DNA of 64,000 nt from Sipunculus nudus (Eukaryota > Annelida > Sipuncula > Golfingiida > Sipunculidae). The stretch is taken from assembly GCA_026874595.1 (NCBI GenBank), contig CM049319.1:56180917-56244916 (forward strand), read 5' to 3'. The notes beneath the pieces were generated by a model. It was not told the origin of the DNA. It ran no database searches and saw only the letters and a program-made list of their open reading frames with translations. Position numbers and translations under genes: made by a program. Shown here one piece after another: positions 1-11,132 of the stretch (position 1 is its first letter; every line of letters begins with the position of its first letter).

Positions 1-540
1 ATGTTCAGGCGCTCATATCAGATTTATAGATATGCAAATGTAAAAGTGTAGGTCCAATATTTTTTATTATCACTCTGCTTTTCAATGGGGTCAGCAGGGT
101 TGGTAAACTGCAAAACCTGAAAGAAAAGAAATGCAGAAAGCATGACTAAGGGTCTTGCCATCCTAAATCAAGTACACATCCACATATTATGAGAACAAAC
201 ACTTGCTTTTATATGTGGTGATTTATATAAAAATATTCAGATATCTAGGAAACTAAGTTTATTTCTATGATTCCATAAAATAAACTGCAAAATGTTCCCA
301 TCATCTCATCAATAAGTAGCTAAACCTTAATACTATACTCTCATAGTGTTAATTCCTGGCTGAAGTATTCCAACAACAGTGTTTTGTTATGCAGTAACGA
401 GGTACTTATCACTAAGCCTTATCCCTTAATAGCCTGATACAAAAGGGAGTCATATGTCACTAGTGTCACTCACAATTACAGCCACATGGTGAGATGTACC
501 AGCTGGAGTGCGAGCTTATATATACAAGAAAAATAGAGAT
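1..540. other. AT-rich non-coding stretch, probable JMJD6 intron
   Basis: No exon, splice-bounded open frame or clear repeat is seen. Because JMJD6 exon 3 ends at 3062 and the next exons are absent, this stretch probably lies within the intron after exon 3. That placement is inferred from the gene structure. Confidence 0.5.
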
Positions 541-1432
541 GGTCTACAAAATAAGTTGACCTGACCTATGACCTTGGCCTTTTGCCCACATATCAACTGG
601 ATTTTTTCTAAATGATGGGTAACTACTAACCAATTACATCTGGCCGGGTGGAATTACTTGGCAACCAAAGAGTGAATAACTTAGACCTGCAACCTTTGAC
701 CTCCTGACCAGCTGACCTCAAAATCAATTAGTTATTTCTTCATGCAAAAAGACCCATAAATATGAAGTTTGAATCACATTGAGTGATGCATTGATGTGGC
801 ATATGTGAAAGACTGAAGGTTTGGGTTGAACAGTTTCACTTGAAATATGTTCACAAGCATTTAGAACAATATTGTGACATTGACCTTTGACCTTTTGAAC
901 TCAACATCAATAGGCTTCTTCCCCTATTGGTAGGTAAGCCATATATGACAGATGGAAAGTATAGATTGAAAAGTTTGCCTGAAAATGACTCCACCCAAGA
1001 AGAGGGTGCTGTGAACTTGACCTTTGCCCTCAAAATCAACAGGTCTTTTCCCCTGTTGGCAGAGAAGCGATATCAGTGCTGAAAGGTTTGGAATGAAAGG
1101 TCTAGCTTGAAATGTGTCCACAACCTTTTCAAAGAAGTGGATCCTGTGACCCTGACCTTTGACCTTGTTACCTCAACCTCTATAGGATTCTTCTCCCACT
1201 TAGAAGGTGAGCTATATGTGAAAGATCAAAGAATTGGGATGAAAGGTTTGGCTTAAAATGCATCCACAGGCTTTTCAAAGAAGTTGGTTTTGTGACCTTG
1301 ACCTTTGACCTTGTGACCTCAAAATAATAATGGTTCTTCCCCTGTTGGTAGGTGAGCTGTATGTGAAAGATGTAAGGTTTGGGATGAAAATTTTGGCTAA
1401 AAGAATTATTTCTGGGGGGTGTAAACACACCC
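541..1432. repeat. Degenerate tandem repeat, unit about 145 bp, 4-5 copies
   Basis: The phrase TGACCTTTGACCTTGTGACC followed by a run like TTCTTCCCCTGTTGGTAGGT recurs near 690, 885, 1020, 1155 and 1300. Each copy ends with a GTCCACAGGCTTTTCAAAGA-like segment. The copies are diverged by substitutions and small indels. Open frames here (for example 924-1121 minus) are repeat translations rather than genes. Repeats of this style are common inside molluscan dispersed elements; that comparison is from general knowledge. Confidence 0.8.
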
Positions 1433-1665
1433 CATAACTTCGAGAATATAGGTCGCAGTGACCTAATTTCAGGTTTGCAAGATCTTTTTAGAACCTCTAA
1501 GACTGCATAGGGTTCATGGCCCTTACCCCTACGGTTATGATTTGTGCCCTGCTAACGGCCGGCCGGCCGGCCGGACGGCCGGCCAGACAGACGGACGATG
1601 GACAAAGACCCATCGCTATAGCCCTGCATGACTGAAAGTCAGCTGAGCTAAAAATCTAAAATATT
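1433..1665. repeat. GC-rich tail of a dispersed repeat with a GGCC-rich core
   Basis: After the tandem repeat comes a short GC-rich segment. It contains five GGCC steps near 1557-1587, then a segment beginning GACGGACGATGGACAAAG and a short self-complementary stretch, before AT-rich DNA resumes. It reads like the terminal part of a non-autonomous element. The family is not identified. 1666-2150 is AT-rich with nothing recognised. Confidence 0.5.
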
Positions 1666-2150
1666 CTATTTATGTAAGAAGTAGGGCTGTATCAATAAAT
1701 CGATACACCACCTCGATAGGGTTACTGGTATGCTATGTATGCTGCACAGTAAGTCTGTTGTATTGATGAAATACTAAAACAGCTTGCAAATATAGATATA
1801 AGCCAAACAATCCCAATTAAATCATAATCTGAGTTATTTATTAAGCTTAAGATGCATTTTATTTCATGAACTGACTTTCTAAAACTTAAATATGATCAAT
1901 ATACTTGTATGATCAACCTGATAAGGAATGTATATTACAGTTCTTGGTACTTCCATGACAATGATAGAATAATACTAATATTATTTTTTAAATGTTTATA
2001 AAATATTATATCCAAAGAGCTTTAATCAGAAATGATACACAAATATAAATGAAGCATAATGATATCCTCAATACATATTGGTTATCGCTTTAAGTATAAT
2101 GCAATATGTATTGTATCTGAATAAGCTGACTGGTACCCAGCCTTAGTAAA

Positions 2151-3030
2151 AACTAGAATACAGGTAGTCGACAAGCGACTACGTGTATCCGCCAAAATCA
2201 GAGAAGGACGGGTGAAGTGAGGCATGGATTGAGTGGCAAGGGGAAACACACATCACATAAACATGATTGTAGGTGGCGCCACCTGTTATTTGAACGAGAA
2301 CTATCCAAGATGTAAACACATGCAAAATTTCATGTGGAAAAGTCAAACCACTGCAGAGATATGAGTGATGTTATCCCACAGCAGACAAACAGATGGACGC
2401 TGTGCAAAAATGGTTGCAGGTGGCGCAACCATTTTTGTGTATGTTATAAAGCTATCCAAGGGCTACATTTATTTGTGTTAATTTTTTTTTTCTGATCAGT
2501 TAAACGGTTCCCAAGATATGAGCTTGGATGTCTGCAGCATTAACGTGAAGGTAGATGGCGCCACCTGCCATAAAATCAAGAAAGCTATCTAGGATGTAGA
2601 CGCATGCCGAATTTTAGGTGAATTTGTCAAACCACTGCAGAGATATGAGTGATTTTAACCCAAGGCAGATGAACAGATGGACACTGTGCAAACATGGTTG
2701 CAGGTGGTGCCACCTATTTTTGTGTATGTTATAAAGCTATCCCAGGGCTACATTTGTGTAAACATTTTTTCCGGATCGGTCAAACAGTTCCTGAGATATG
2801 TGGGTTTATGTGTGGAAACAGACGAACAAACGGACGCTGGGCAGAGAGGAAATGTCAGAGGTCAAGGTCACTTGGTTAGGCACCAGTTCACATGTGACCC
2901 GATAATTTGTGTAAGTTTCAGAAAAATCTGTCGAGTAGTCACAAAGGAGTTCTCTGGAAACGAACACGGCGGCGGCGAAAACCCGGTCAAAAACATAGTA
3001 TCCGCAAAGCTTCGTTTTGGCTGATACAAT
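2151..3030. repeat. Tandem repeat block built on a GGTGGCGCCACCTG motif
   Basis: The palindromic core GGTGGCGCCACCTG or a close variant occurs near 2271, 2418, 2556 and 2703, giving a period of about 140-147 bp. Each copy carries a segment like CACTGCAGAGATATGAGTGA or a diverged version. The block ends in a GC-rich tail containing CACGGCGGCGGCGAAAACCC near 2965. Copies alternate between two sub-types, so the effective unit may be a dimer. The 115-aa plus-strand frame at 2677-3024 is a by-product. Confidence 0.75.
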
Positions 3031-3061
3031 TATTTGAGATTTCCTATGATGATTATCCTAC

Positions 3062-3214
3062 CTCCCCATAGCTGCTGTCAAATATATAGAGGGGACTGTC
3101 ATCCATGTTGTGGTGCATGTATTCCGTGAAGTATTTCATCTTCATCTTGACGGAATATCCATCATCATCTTCTCCACACTTGAATCTTTGATTTCTGTAT
3201 TTTTTGGAAAGTCG
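3062..3214 (-). CDS. JMJD6: JMJD6-like arginine demethylase/lysyl hydroxylase, exon 3
   Basis: This 153-nt exon encodes 51 residues in phase 0 at both ends. It contains [24 protein letters not shown] and [14 protein letters not shown], which match the region of animal JMJD6 just before its JmjC domain almost residue for residue. On the minus strand the acceptor is TCATCTGATCTAG and the donor is GAG|GTAGGA. JMJD6 is a nuclear Fe(II)/2-oxoglutarate oxygenase that hydroxylates lysines in splicing factors; histone arginine demethylation has also been reported. The iron-binding HxD...H residues lie in later exons, which would be left of position 1, so activity cannot be judged here. Confidence 0.95.
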
Positions 3215-3479
3215 CTAGATCAGATGAAAAAAAGAATTTTATTAGCTCTAACAGAATGTTTCCAGCTTGTTTCAATAATAATTTTGTGAAAAATACTTGG
3301 GTCAGCACTTTCCCCTTTTGGTTGGTGATTAATAATTAACCTTTAACATATTCTAATCCTGATGGCATTTCCATCGGAATTATTTGTTGAACAATAAAAG
3401 AATGACTGCATCATCGATTTTATTCTGGTGTAAGCATACCTTTTATGAATTTAGACATTACTAAATGATAAAATGTTTA

Positions 3480-5202
3480 CAGGGCCCGACAAAAATTTTT
3501 TTTGCTGACTAGCCCATGGGCTAGTCAAGTTTGATTTTTGACTAGCCCACAGAAAAATTTCACTAGCCCAGTATGTTTCAACAAAATTAAATTTAAAATT
3601 AAATATCATAAAAATAATCTGATGACAATGAGACATTTTGGCCAAGATGGCGTCCAGGGAATTCAAATAGACAAAATATGTGAATTCCTTTATACATACA
3701 TTCATGTTTGTTTCTAGTATTAACACTATTCATGAGATGTATTCATTTGTTTTTGATGTTTGCAAAATAGTGAAAACAAGACCTTTATTATTAAAATTGA
3801 ATGGTGTCACCAGTATTGAGAAAACATGAAAAATGTGTACCCCTTCCCCACCATCCCAGATTTAGAATTTAAAATTGCCCAAAATGTATCTTTTGATTAC
3901 AAAAATGAAGCGTGCACCTCAAGGTTGCAGAGAAAATCTTGTCTCCTGATCTGCTCGTCGTTGTTTCCATTTTTTTTAATTTGCAATAAACCAGTTATCT
4001 TAAAATATCTTATAGATTCATAACAAACTGCCTTTGAGGTATCCAAAAATGTTCCTTGACTTATACAATTGTCAGTCTATTCTAAATCTTAATCTGGGCT
4101 GAAAATTGTTACTTTCTGGAATTTTCAAGAAAATATCAAAATATTTTCACCAATTACCTGTGGTCATAATTGTTAATGTCATGTTCGTTGCCCCTATGCT
4201 CATTTGAAAATCTCGCTGGTCAACTGAATTGATTTCGAAAAATTCGAAGGTACAACGTGAACATGTCCCCGTTTTGGATAAAAATAACATGAAAACAAGT
4301 GATTTTCGTTTTAAACTGAGGTGGGTTGACGATCGGTGGTCTGCCAGAGAAATCCCGTGACTCGTTTTGATCCTGTCGGCTGTCATGAAGAGCTCACGCA
4401 AAACAGATTGAATGGGACAAGTGGCTGTTCCTTTTACCGTACACTGCGCACAGCTGTTCAATTTAATTTCTTATAGATGAACAGGGAAGTACAGCACAGA
4501 ACGGAACAGCTTACTGGAGCGCCACCGTGTGTTTGTTTAAGAGACTAAGTCCATGTTCTATGTGAAAACGCACGCAACCGCGTATTACATCGGATTTTTT
4601 CCCACTGGCAGTTTGACATTTTGGTCTCAACAGTTCATCAAATAGTAGAAATATTACTGCTGAAATAAATTATGTTATTATATTATACAGTGTAAGATAA
4701 CACAAGCCAAATATCTTTGAATAACTTTTGAGACCAGCTAGCATAAAAGTCAGTACTACCAACCGTGTCCATCAACAAGTTCTGCTGCTGGCCTCGCGGT
4801 TCACTACAGGAAAAATGTCAAAGTTGAAAGAAAAGAAACTGCAGGGGACAGTATCGATGCTAATTGTAGCACGAAAGTGGTCCCAAGGAAGGTGGAAAGA
4901 TGATATTCAGACATTTTGGCAGCAAGAATTTTCACACATTTTGTCATCGAAATTTTGGCGCGAAGGAAAAATCGTTCGCGCAAGAAGCATTTTGCCTAAC
5001 CTTCGCCGAATGAAACGATCCTCCTCGCAGTTGATCCGTTTAAATTTTAATGTCATTAGATCCCTGTTTGGGTTTTGGAGTGTGTGTAAGGATTAACTCG
5101 TTTATGACTAGCCCATCGGACTTACAAGCCTGGACTTTAGGGTAGTCCGATGGCGAACTTGGGTAGCCCCGGGCGTCGGGCTATAGGGTTTGTCGGGCCC
5201 TG
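3480..5202. mobile_element. hAT-like TIR element filling JMJD6 intron 2
   Basis: The ends are the perfect 14-bp inverted repeats CAGGGCCCGACAAA (3480-3493) and its complement (5189-5202). Further related subterminal motifs around CTAGCCCATGGGCTAG lie near 3510-3545 and 5105-5185. A CAGGG terminus suggests the hAT superfamily, but an 8-bp target duplication is not recognisable in the flanks. At 1.7 kb with no transposase motif it is probably non-autonomous. It makes up most of the 2.1-kb intron 2. The 122-aa plus-strand frame at 4728-5096 resembles nothing I know. Confidence 0.75.
4147..4461 (-). CDS. Unrecognised open frame inside the hAT-like element
   Basis: This is a 104-residue frame on the minus strand with six cysteines, including CAQC near the start and CSRC in the middle. 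Near its end the minus strand reads ACCACAG|GTAATT, an acceptable splice donor, so it could be a captured or element-encoded exon. No domain is recognised and length alone does not exclude chance. It lies wholly within the TIR element, in the same orientation as JMJD6. Confidence 0.15.
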   Translation of the reverse strand: MNSCAQCTVKGTATCPIQSVLRELFMTADRIKTSHGISLADHRSSTHLSLKRKSLVFMLFLSKTGTCSRCTFEFFEINSVDQRDFQMSIGATNMTLTIMTTGNW

Positions 5203-5298
5203 AAAACCCAAGCCATGTAATACATTACTTTTTCAAACATATGAAAACAGGGTTTTAATTAAAATATGTGGGTCTAGCAAGATTTATTTTTTACATAC

Positions 5299-5507
5299 CT
5301 CCACCGACCATTTTTTGTTTGCTTGCCATTCTGTTTGAGAGTTTGTGATAACAACAGGCAAATATGGTTTTTCAAACTGGTCAATAAATTCTCGTATTGA
5401 GGTAGTTCTCGCATCAACCCGTCGCACGTTATCTTTCACCTTGCTCAAGGATAGGTCAAAGGTTTGAGCGTACCCGAGGTGTCCCCATCCAGCTTCTTTG
5501 CTTAATT
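5299..5507 (-). CDS. JMJD6: JMJD6-like protein, exon 2
   Basis: This is a 209-nt exon. It begins with the last two bases of a codon started in exon 1 and ends on a complete codon. It encodes 69 full codons containing KDNVRRVDARTTSIREFI, FEKPYLPVVITNSQTEW and KKWSVE, aligning with the N-terminal third of JMJD6 (PYKPVV and EKWTLE in vertebrates). The acceptor is TTTTTATTTGCAG and the donor GAG|GTATGT. The first codon completed is E, which with exon 1 reads ARP-EL, as in the vertebrate protein (ARPEL). Mobile elements lie about 45 bp upstream and 97 bp downstream, yet both splice sites are intact. Confidence 0.96.
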
Positions 5508-5552
5508 CTGCAAATAAAAAAAACACAACAGGAATTACAAAATTTTCTACAG

Positions 5553-7026
5553 CAGGGTTCACAGGTTTACCCAGGCAGGGTAAAATATGTTACCCAGGTT
5601 TTACAAAGGATTCTGTGGTTTTACCCTAATTCCTTTTGATACCAGAGATGTGCTCTGCACAGCCAAACATGAATTAAAGTGTCAGTGATAAATGGCTTCT
5701 TTTAGACAAGGGGGAGCCACTTGTAATCAATATTAATAAGGCATCTGTATAAATTCTGCTGACCAATCTGAAAGAAATTAGACTTGGGTCCTGCTTGATA
5801 AAAGCAAATAAACATGGGAAAATGCTTGGTTAATGAACTTGGTAAACCCTTGGTAAAATATTTTTAACCAACGTTTACCCATAAGGTTGGTTAAAAGAGG
5901 TTTTGACTGAGTCATATGTGGACCATGATCCATAGAAAACATTCAGCACTAGGAGAGTAGAGGGGGAGTCTACACTATCTGAGTGTGGGTACATGTCTAT
6001 GCTATCAGAGAGAGAGTAGTCCTGACTTGATAATCATACACTAAATGTAATACCCCAATTTATGTAAGATTGCAAGGCTGTCGGATAGTCAAATCACTAA
6101 AGGTGACAGAGGGTCACGATACAATGTAACCTAAATGCTTGGAACTGATGATTTTACCTTGAAGACAGTGTTCAGTGGGTAATACACGGGCGAGTAATAC
6201 CCCTTATTACCCGGACAGACAATATGCCTTAAAACCCACATGTGGGTTTTAATGGGTAATTATGATACATCATGCATTATGTTCAAACTGTTTTATACAA
6301 ACTGCTACCAGTCCAGTTCAGAATGTCCACAAAAGGCACAATAGCAGGTCACAAGCTTTGCAGCACGTTGTACTCTAAGTCCATTTCAAATCTTGTTTTG
6401 TATGTAGCCAAAGTTAGGGTATACACATTCTACAGCAGCAGAACTGGCTGGCATACAGAGAAGACTGGATGCATATGACACTAGCACGGAGGTGTCACTG
6501 TGGCTTCATCTATACACATGATATTCTTTACATGTACTGCCATTCAGTTGACACTTGAGAGCCAGTAATCATCTTGTGTCAACCAGTTAGACAGTTTTTG
6601 TATACACCAAATAAGTAATCCATCCACTTCCAATCTTTCATTGATACAAAGGAAATTGTTTCAAAATCATTAAATAATACAAATGATAGATTCAGATGGA
6701 AATATGATTGAAATAATGGGATTTACAAAGTACCGTAGGTTTGTACTCCATCTAACAGACTACAGATTTTTTTAATTATCATTATAACGGCTATATATCA
6801 CCAATATCAGTTATATTTTATATATATTTATACAGTTATATATATTTTAAAGCAAATAAGCATATTGATCACATTTCCCAAGCTGGTACAAGAAATTTTG
6901 AGTTCAGTCAGTTGCAATTTGAGACTATTGCCAATAAAACCTGTAAAACATATAAAACCCGGGTTTACCCAGTAAAACCCACTGGGCTGGGTTTTATGCT
7001 CAAAACCCGGGTTTTGCCTAACCCTG
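5553..7026. mobile_element. TIR element (CAGGGTT ends) in JMJD6 intron 1
   Basis: The left end starts CAGGGTTCACAGG and the right end finishes CCTAACCCTG. Both are followed inward by many short GGGTTTTACCC-like repeats (near 5570-5640 and 6930-7015), with related motifs at 5850-5900 and 6170-6260. This arrangement fits a non-autonomous hAT-type element. No clear target duplication and no transposase are seen. The 68-aa frame at 6272-6478 has no recognisable features. Confidence 0.6.
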
Positions 7027-7500
7027 CTTGAAGATGCACGTTAAGGGTTTTTGAACACTTCAGAAGAGATGGTAGAAACATTTCAAAATCAAATTTAATG
7101 AAAAGTGGTTCAAAATTTATAAAGTTCACAAACAATTTAATTTCCAGCTCATTTGACCTTGAAGATCCACATCAAGAATGTTCGAACTTGTCAAAGAACT
7201 TAGTTGAAACAATCATTTTTGAGGAAAAAATATACTTCAAAAGTTACAGGGGATAACAGAAAAATTTCAATTTGGGCCTATTTGACCTTGATAATGAAGG
7301 TCAAGGTCACCAGTTTTCTAACTTGTCTGGGAAATTGGTAGAAACAACTTAAATTTCAAAATTCATGAACAAAATGTTGAATCTTTCAAAAGTTATTGCT
7401 TTCTCAAGAAATAACACAGACAACAATTACGACGACAACAATGACGATGGACCAACCACAATCGATATCATTTGTCTCCTCCATTTGGGGGGAGACAATT
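7027..7500. repeat. Degenerate repeat, about 120-bp units with TGACCTTGA motifs
   Basis: Segments around 7026, 7155 and 7275 share wording of the type ATTTGACCTTGAAGAT ... AACTTGTC ... TTGGTAGAAACAA. The block ends in a CTCCATTTGGGGGGAGACAA hairpin-like tail near 7480. It resembles the 541-1432 repeat in style and is presumably part of another dispersed element. Confidence 0.5.
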
Positions 7501-9344
7501 TCCAAGTTGGCCCTTATTGTAATTAGACCTGAGGGAGTGTGTCCAGAATTGGGTCTACATTCTGGTAGGTAGATCAGAAAAAAATGACATTTAAAGATTT
7601 TCTTACAATTTTGGTATCATTGGATAGGAAATGTGATGAATAACAATATTTGTTTTTAAAATGATTTGAAAACATTATTAGTTTCAGAGATATTTCAGAA
7701 AAACAACTCTTGAATTTGAGTGAACTTGGCTCAGAATCAGCCCCAAAAACTGTGACCTGCAGCTGCAAGCCAACCCAGCCTGGAGTGACTTGGACCAGTG
7801 CCAGCTGTCAAAGCTTGGCTTAGCAGTGCCCCACCCATACCTGACAGGGTGGTGGTGTGTGTCTCAAGCGTTCTTATTAATTAATACTCTCATACTCCTT
7901 CTCGTGTTTGTTATTTTTATAAAACCAGTATATATCAAAATATATATTATAATATAAATATATGTTCAGTGGTGTTATTCAAATAAACTAAAGTTTATTT
8001 CAATTAATAGTCCTTGCATATTTTGTAGACTGTTTATGGTCAACATTTGTCACAAATATCTAGCTCTTAAGTGTAAAAAAAAACACTTGTACAATAATAT
8101 GTAATTTTTGCAATTACCATAGATGCATGTTTAATTATCACTCAATCTTGAACAAGACTACATGGAATTAAAAAAAATATGGTCACTTGCTCAAGTGCAT
8201 TCTGTCAGAAAAAAATTAAAGAAAATTGGTTAATACTGCTTTAATTTTAGGACTATTATTTTAATTTATATAATTTTGCTATCATTTATTGATGCAAATA
8301 CAATTAAAATAAAAAATTTACAACTGATAATTGAATATGTGTGAGTTATAATATTATAGCAAAGGATGCTAAACATAAATTTTCAAGCGACGTCATGTTA
8401 AAATTAATTTTTGGGCCAGATGGGAATATACGTTAGAATAAAAACAAATATATGACCTGAATATATATACAAACTAAATAAAGGATTAATCAGTTATTCA
8501 TTTAACTGTCAAATCTGGTTTATCACATGGAATTGTAACGAGCGTCGCTGTGAATGTAACTGTAAACACGGGCGACCACGTCAGCAGTCACGCCCGCTGA
8601 CCAGCTGACAAGGATTTCCTCAGTATATAATTTTGCGCGTCCAATATCTCGGCCGCGCAAACTCCGATTTCTTTGCGGATTGGATCATTATAAAGCTGAT
8701 TTAATGAATTATTTGTTTCTATCACGTTAATAAGCCGCACTCAATTGGATATACGTTTAATTGTTGGTTCATTTCAACCTTCGGCTTTGTCAGCCGATCC
8801 CGCAGCTCGGACGATGTTTCTCCGCTTGAAAACAACAAATATGGCTACCCTACATAATCATTGGATGATCTTATCACATGACTAGGGGATTCCGTCATTT
8901 GCATACAATCCATGAATGGGTTTTTACGGGTTGGGGTCAGGTGACCACATACAACATGGGTCACAGGAAATGGGGTCAAAAGTGGGACCGCGCCACCTGT
9001 GGCGGCACCTGACGGAATCTGACGTACCTAATTCTGGAACATGAAATTATAAATAAACTACCTCTTCCCAATTCATTATTTTACCTCTAAGTTTCCCTGC
9101 AGATGACCATAAACTCATTTCACCTATTCAAACATGCACTACAGGCGTGGATTTGGCCTTTTTTGCACGGAGGGATCAACAGTTGTGTCATGCATAGAAA
9201 TTGTCCCCAAAAAGTAGTTGGTTGAGAGCAGGAGGGATGGGGGGTGTTGACCCCCCCCCCCCAGATTCGCATCTGCACTACCATATATCAGAAGTCGCCT
9301 GAATTGGGACTAAAAAAATACGCAAAGTGGTAAACCAAAAGTAG
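7501..9344. other. JMJD6 intron 1, mostly unique AT-rich DNA
   Basis: No exon is recognised on either strand. 8520-8900 is less AT-rich and contains several CpGs. 9240-9265 holds a GGGG...CCCCCC run. The stretch lies between two mobile elements within intron 1. Confidence 0.5.
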
Positions 9345-10170
9345 AGACCCAGTTGTGGCTCTGTAGTAAACACAGAGCCACTGGTCCCTGCCTTCATTTA
9401 TCTAGCGGACAGGAGTAGATGTTTGGTGCCAATCCCAGTGCCCCTGTGCAATTGTTTCAAGCAGCAGTGTACATGCATGTGTTACATCATCACTGGTGCA
9501 TGGTTTGAGTGTCCTGTAACTGGACCACTGGGTACACAGGCCACTGGTTTCATGCTGCGCTGTTATCAAGGTAGCACACTTGATTGTTTCACCTGGCCAG
9601 GCACATGTATCACATGTCAGCTTGGTGTGCAAGTAAGTTGGCAGTGATGATGTAACACCTGCAGTGCACACAGCTAACCTGAAACAATCACCAGCCAATC
9701 ACCTGGGGCTTAACCAGGTCGAAGACGACCGCAGATTGAAGTACGTACTACGATTGAAGTACGTACTACCAACGAGGTACGGCGTCCTTCATTGTAGGTA
9801 CGGATTAACTGGATCAACCTTGCCGTGTTTATTATCGTATTCTGACTTTATTTTACGGTCTACGTGATTGGTCAACAGGTGGAATTCTCCCAAACAAATG
9901 GGCCAAAAGCTGTGCTCTTGTTTTGATGAAGCGGGGCTTCCCCAAACTGTTTTTAATCCACCGAGAAGTTCATCGTGATGCGAGATTGAAGTTTTGAACG
10001 GAAAACAGATTGGTATAGAAATGTTTGCAAGAGAAAATTCTTCATGTTATACAAAGTTCAACATTCCTACGCTTTACCTACCATAGATTGAATCAGATTC
10101 TATGGCATATTAGAGAGAAATTAAGCAAAGTGTGATGGCCCTGCTACCCCTGTTATCGGCCATGTTGTTT

Positions 10171-10192
10171 CCGTACTTCGATCGAAGTACGG
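10171..10192. repeat. 22-bp perfect palindrome at the inner end of the left arm
   Basis: The sequence CCGTACTTCGA is followed immediately by its exact reverse complement. The corresponding place in the right arm (about 12552-12573) has one mismatch. It may be a transposase-binding or folding element; this is inference. Confidence 0.8.
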
Positions 10193-10419
10193 CGTACCTT
10201 CTTTGGAACCTTTCTTAACCCTCCCATTATTACAGATATATAAGCAACATTTTTATCATTCCTGGAATATATTATTATTTTTTCTGACTGAATCATTTTG
10301 TCTCATTCACATTTCTTCGGGCAAATTTTTTTTTTCATAGAGAGAATGATCAATACACCAATTAGTAGATCATCTAATCATTATCTCTATTAATACTATA
10401 TATTTTGTTAGTTTGCCAG

Positions 10420-10545
10420 ACCACCGTTCTGAAAGGCCCCCAGAACAGCTGATTCTCGACCGTCGCAGGCAGGAAGAGCAGCGCATGCAGGTGGAGGAGC
10501 TGACCAAGTACAACAAACTCTGTGACCTCAGAACAATTATATAAA
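10420..10545 (+). pseudogene. Exon-like coding fragment inside the inverted-repeat element
   Basis: After a good acceptor (TTTTGTTAGTTTGCCAG) the frame reads HRSERPPEQLILDRRRQEEQ then RMQVEELTKYNKL before an in-frame stop about 125 nt in. The composition is rich in charged residues and typical of a coding alpha-helix, unlike surrounding chance frames. Possible donors are CAG|GTGGAG near 10489 and CT|GTGACC near 10521. I do not recognise the protein. Being on the opposite strand to JMJD6 and inside a mobile element, it may be a captured fragment of another gene, or an exon of an overlapping gene. Confidence 0.35.
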
Positions 10546-11066
10546 TGAGATTTTACATACAATTTTTTAGACTTGGTTAATAATATTCAACAAAAGCATT
10601 GTTAACAATATTGTTAAAACTGCATTGGTTGGTATGTTACGGAGTGTATATGTAATTTATGATGCATGCACTTAAATCATTGCTGACACCATACTAGAAG
10701 AAATTTTACTTGCAGTAGTCACACTGAGCAGCATGTGTGACAAGAAAACATACTGACTATAATCAAACAGTTTTTACTGTTACACAGTACAAAGGCGTTA
10801 TTGTTCTCCTTCATTACTGGAAATACAAATTATATATTTTTTCAATTAATTAATCATTTAATGGCAACATAACTATACCTGTGAAAAGACAGAAATAATA
10901 ATTTTATTCAAACACAGAAAAGCTTTTATATTTAACCACAAAATGCCAAAATTATTGTCAAGCAATGGTTATCATAACCATTTACTGTTATTGTTACGTT
11001 TCAAAATTCTAAATTCTTCCTCAATTTGATTTACATTCAATCTTATCTATTCTATTCAGTGTTTGT

Positions 11067-11067
11067 T

Positions 11068-11101
<34 letters not shown>

Positions 11102-11132
11102 TTATATCACATTCTACCCCCCCCCCCCCCCT
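11067..11132. repeat. (TA)n(CA)n microsatellite and poly-C tract
   Basis: An alternating TA run (about 11069-11092) passes into ACACACAC and is followed by a C tract of about 16 at 11117-11132. It lies between the arms of the inverted-repeat element. Confidence 0.9.

Noticed and set aside
2677-3024. 115-aa plus-strand frame
   Set aside because: Covers the GGTGGCGCCACC tandem repeat and its tail; no known domain.
1-3061. Search for the next JMJD6 exon (JmjC HxD region)
   Set aside because: No minus-strand frame resembling that region was found; it probably lies outside the window.
4728-5096. 122-aa plus-strand frame inside the hAT-like element
   Set aside because: Lacks transposase motifs (no hATC dimerisation signature, BED finger or DDE pattern); kept only as a remark in the element entry.
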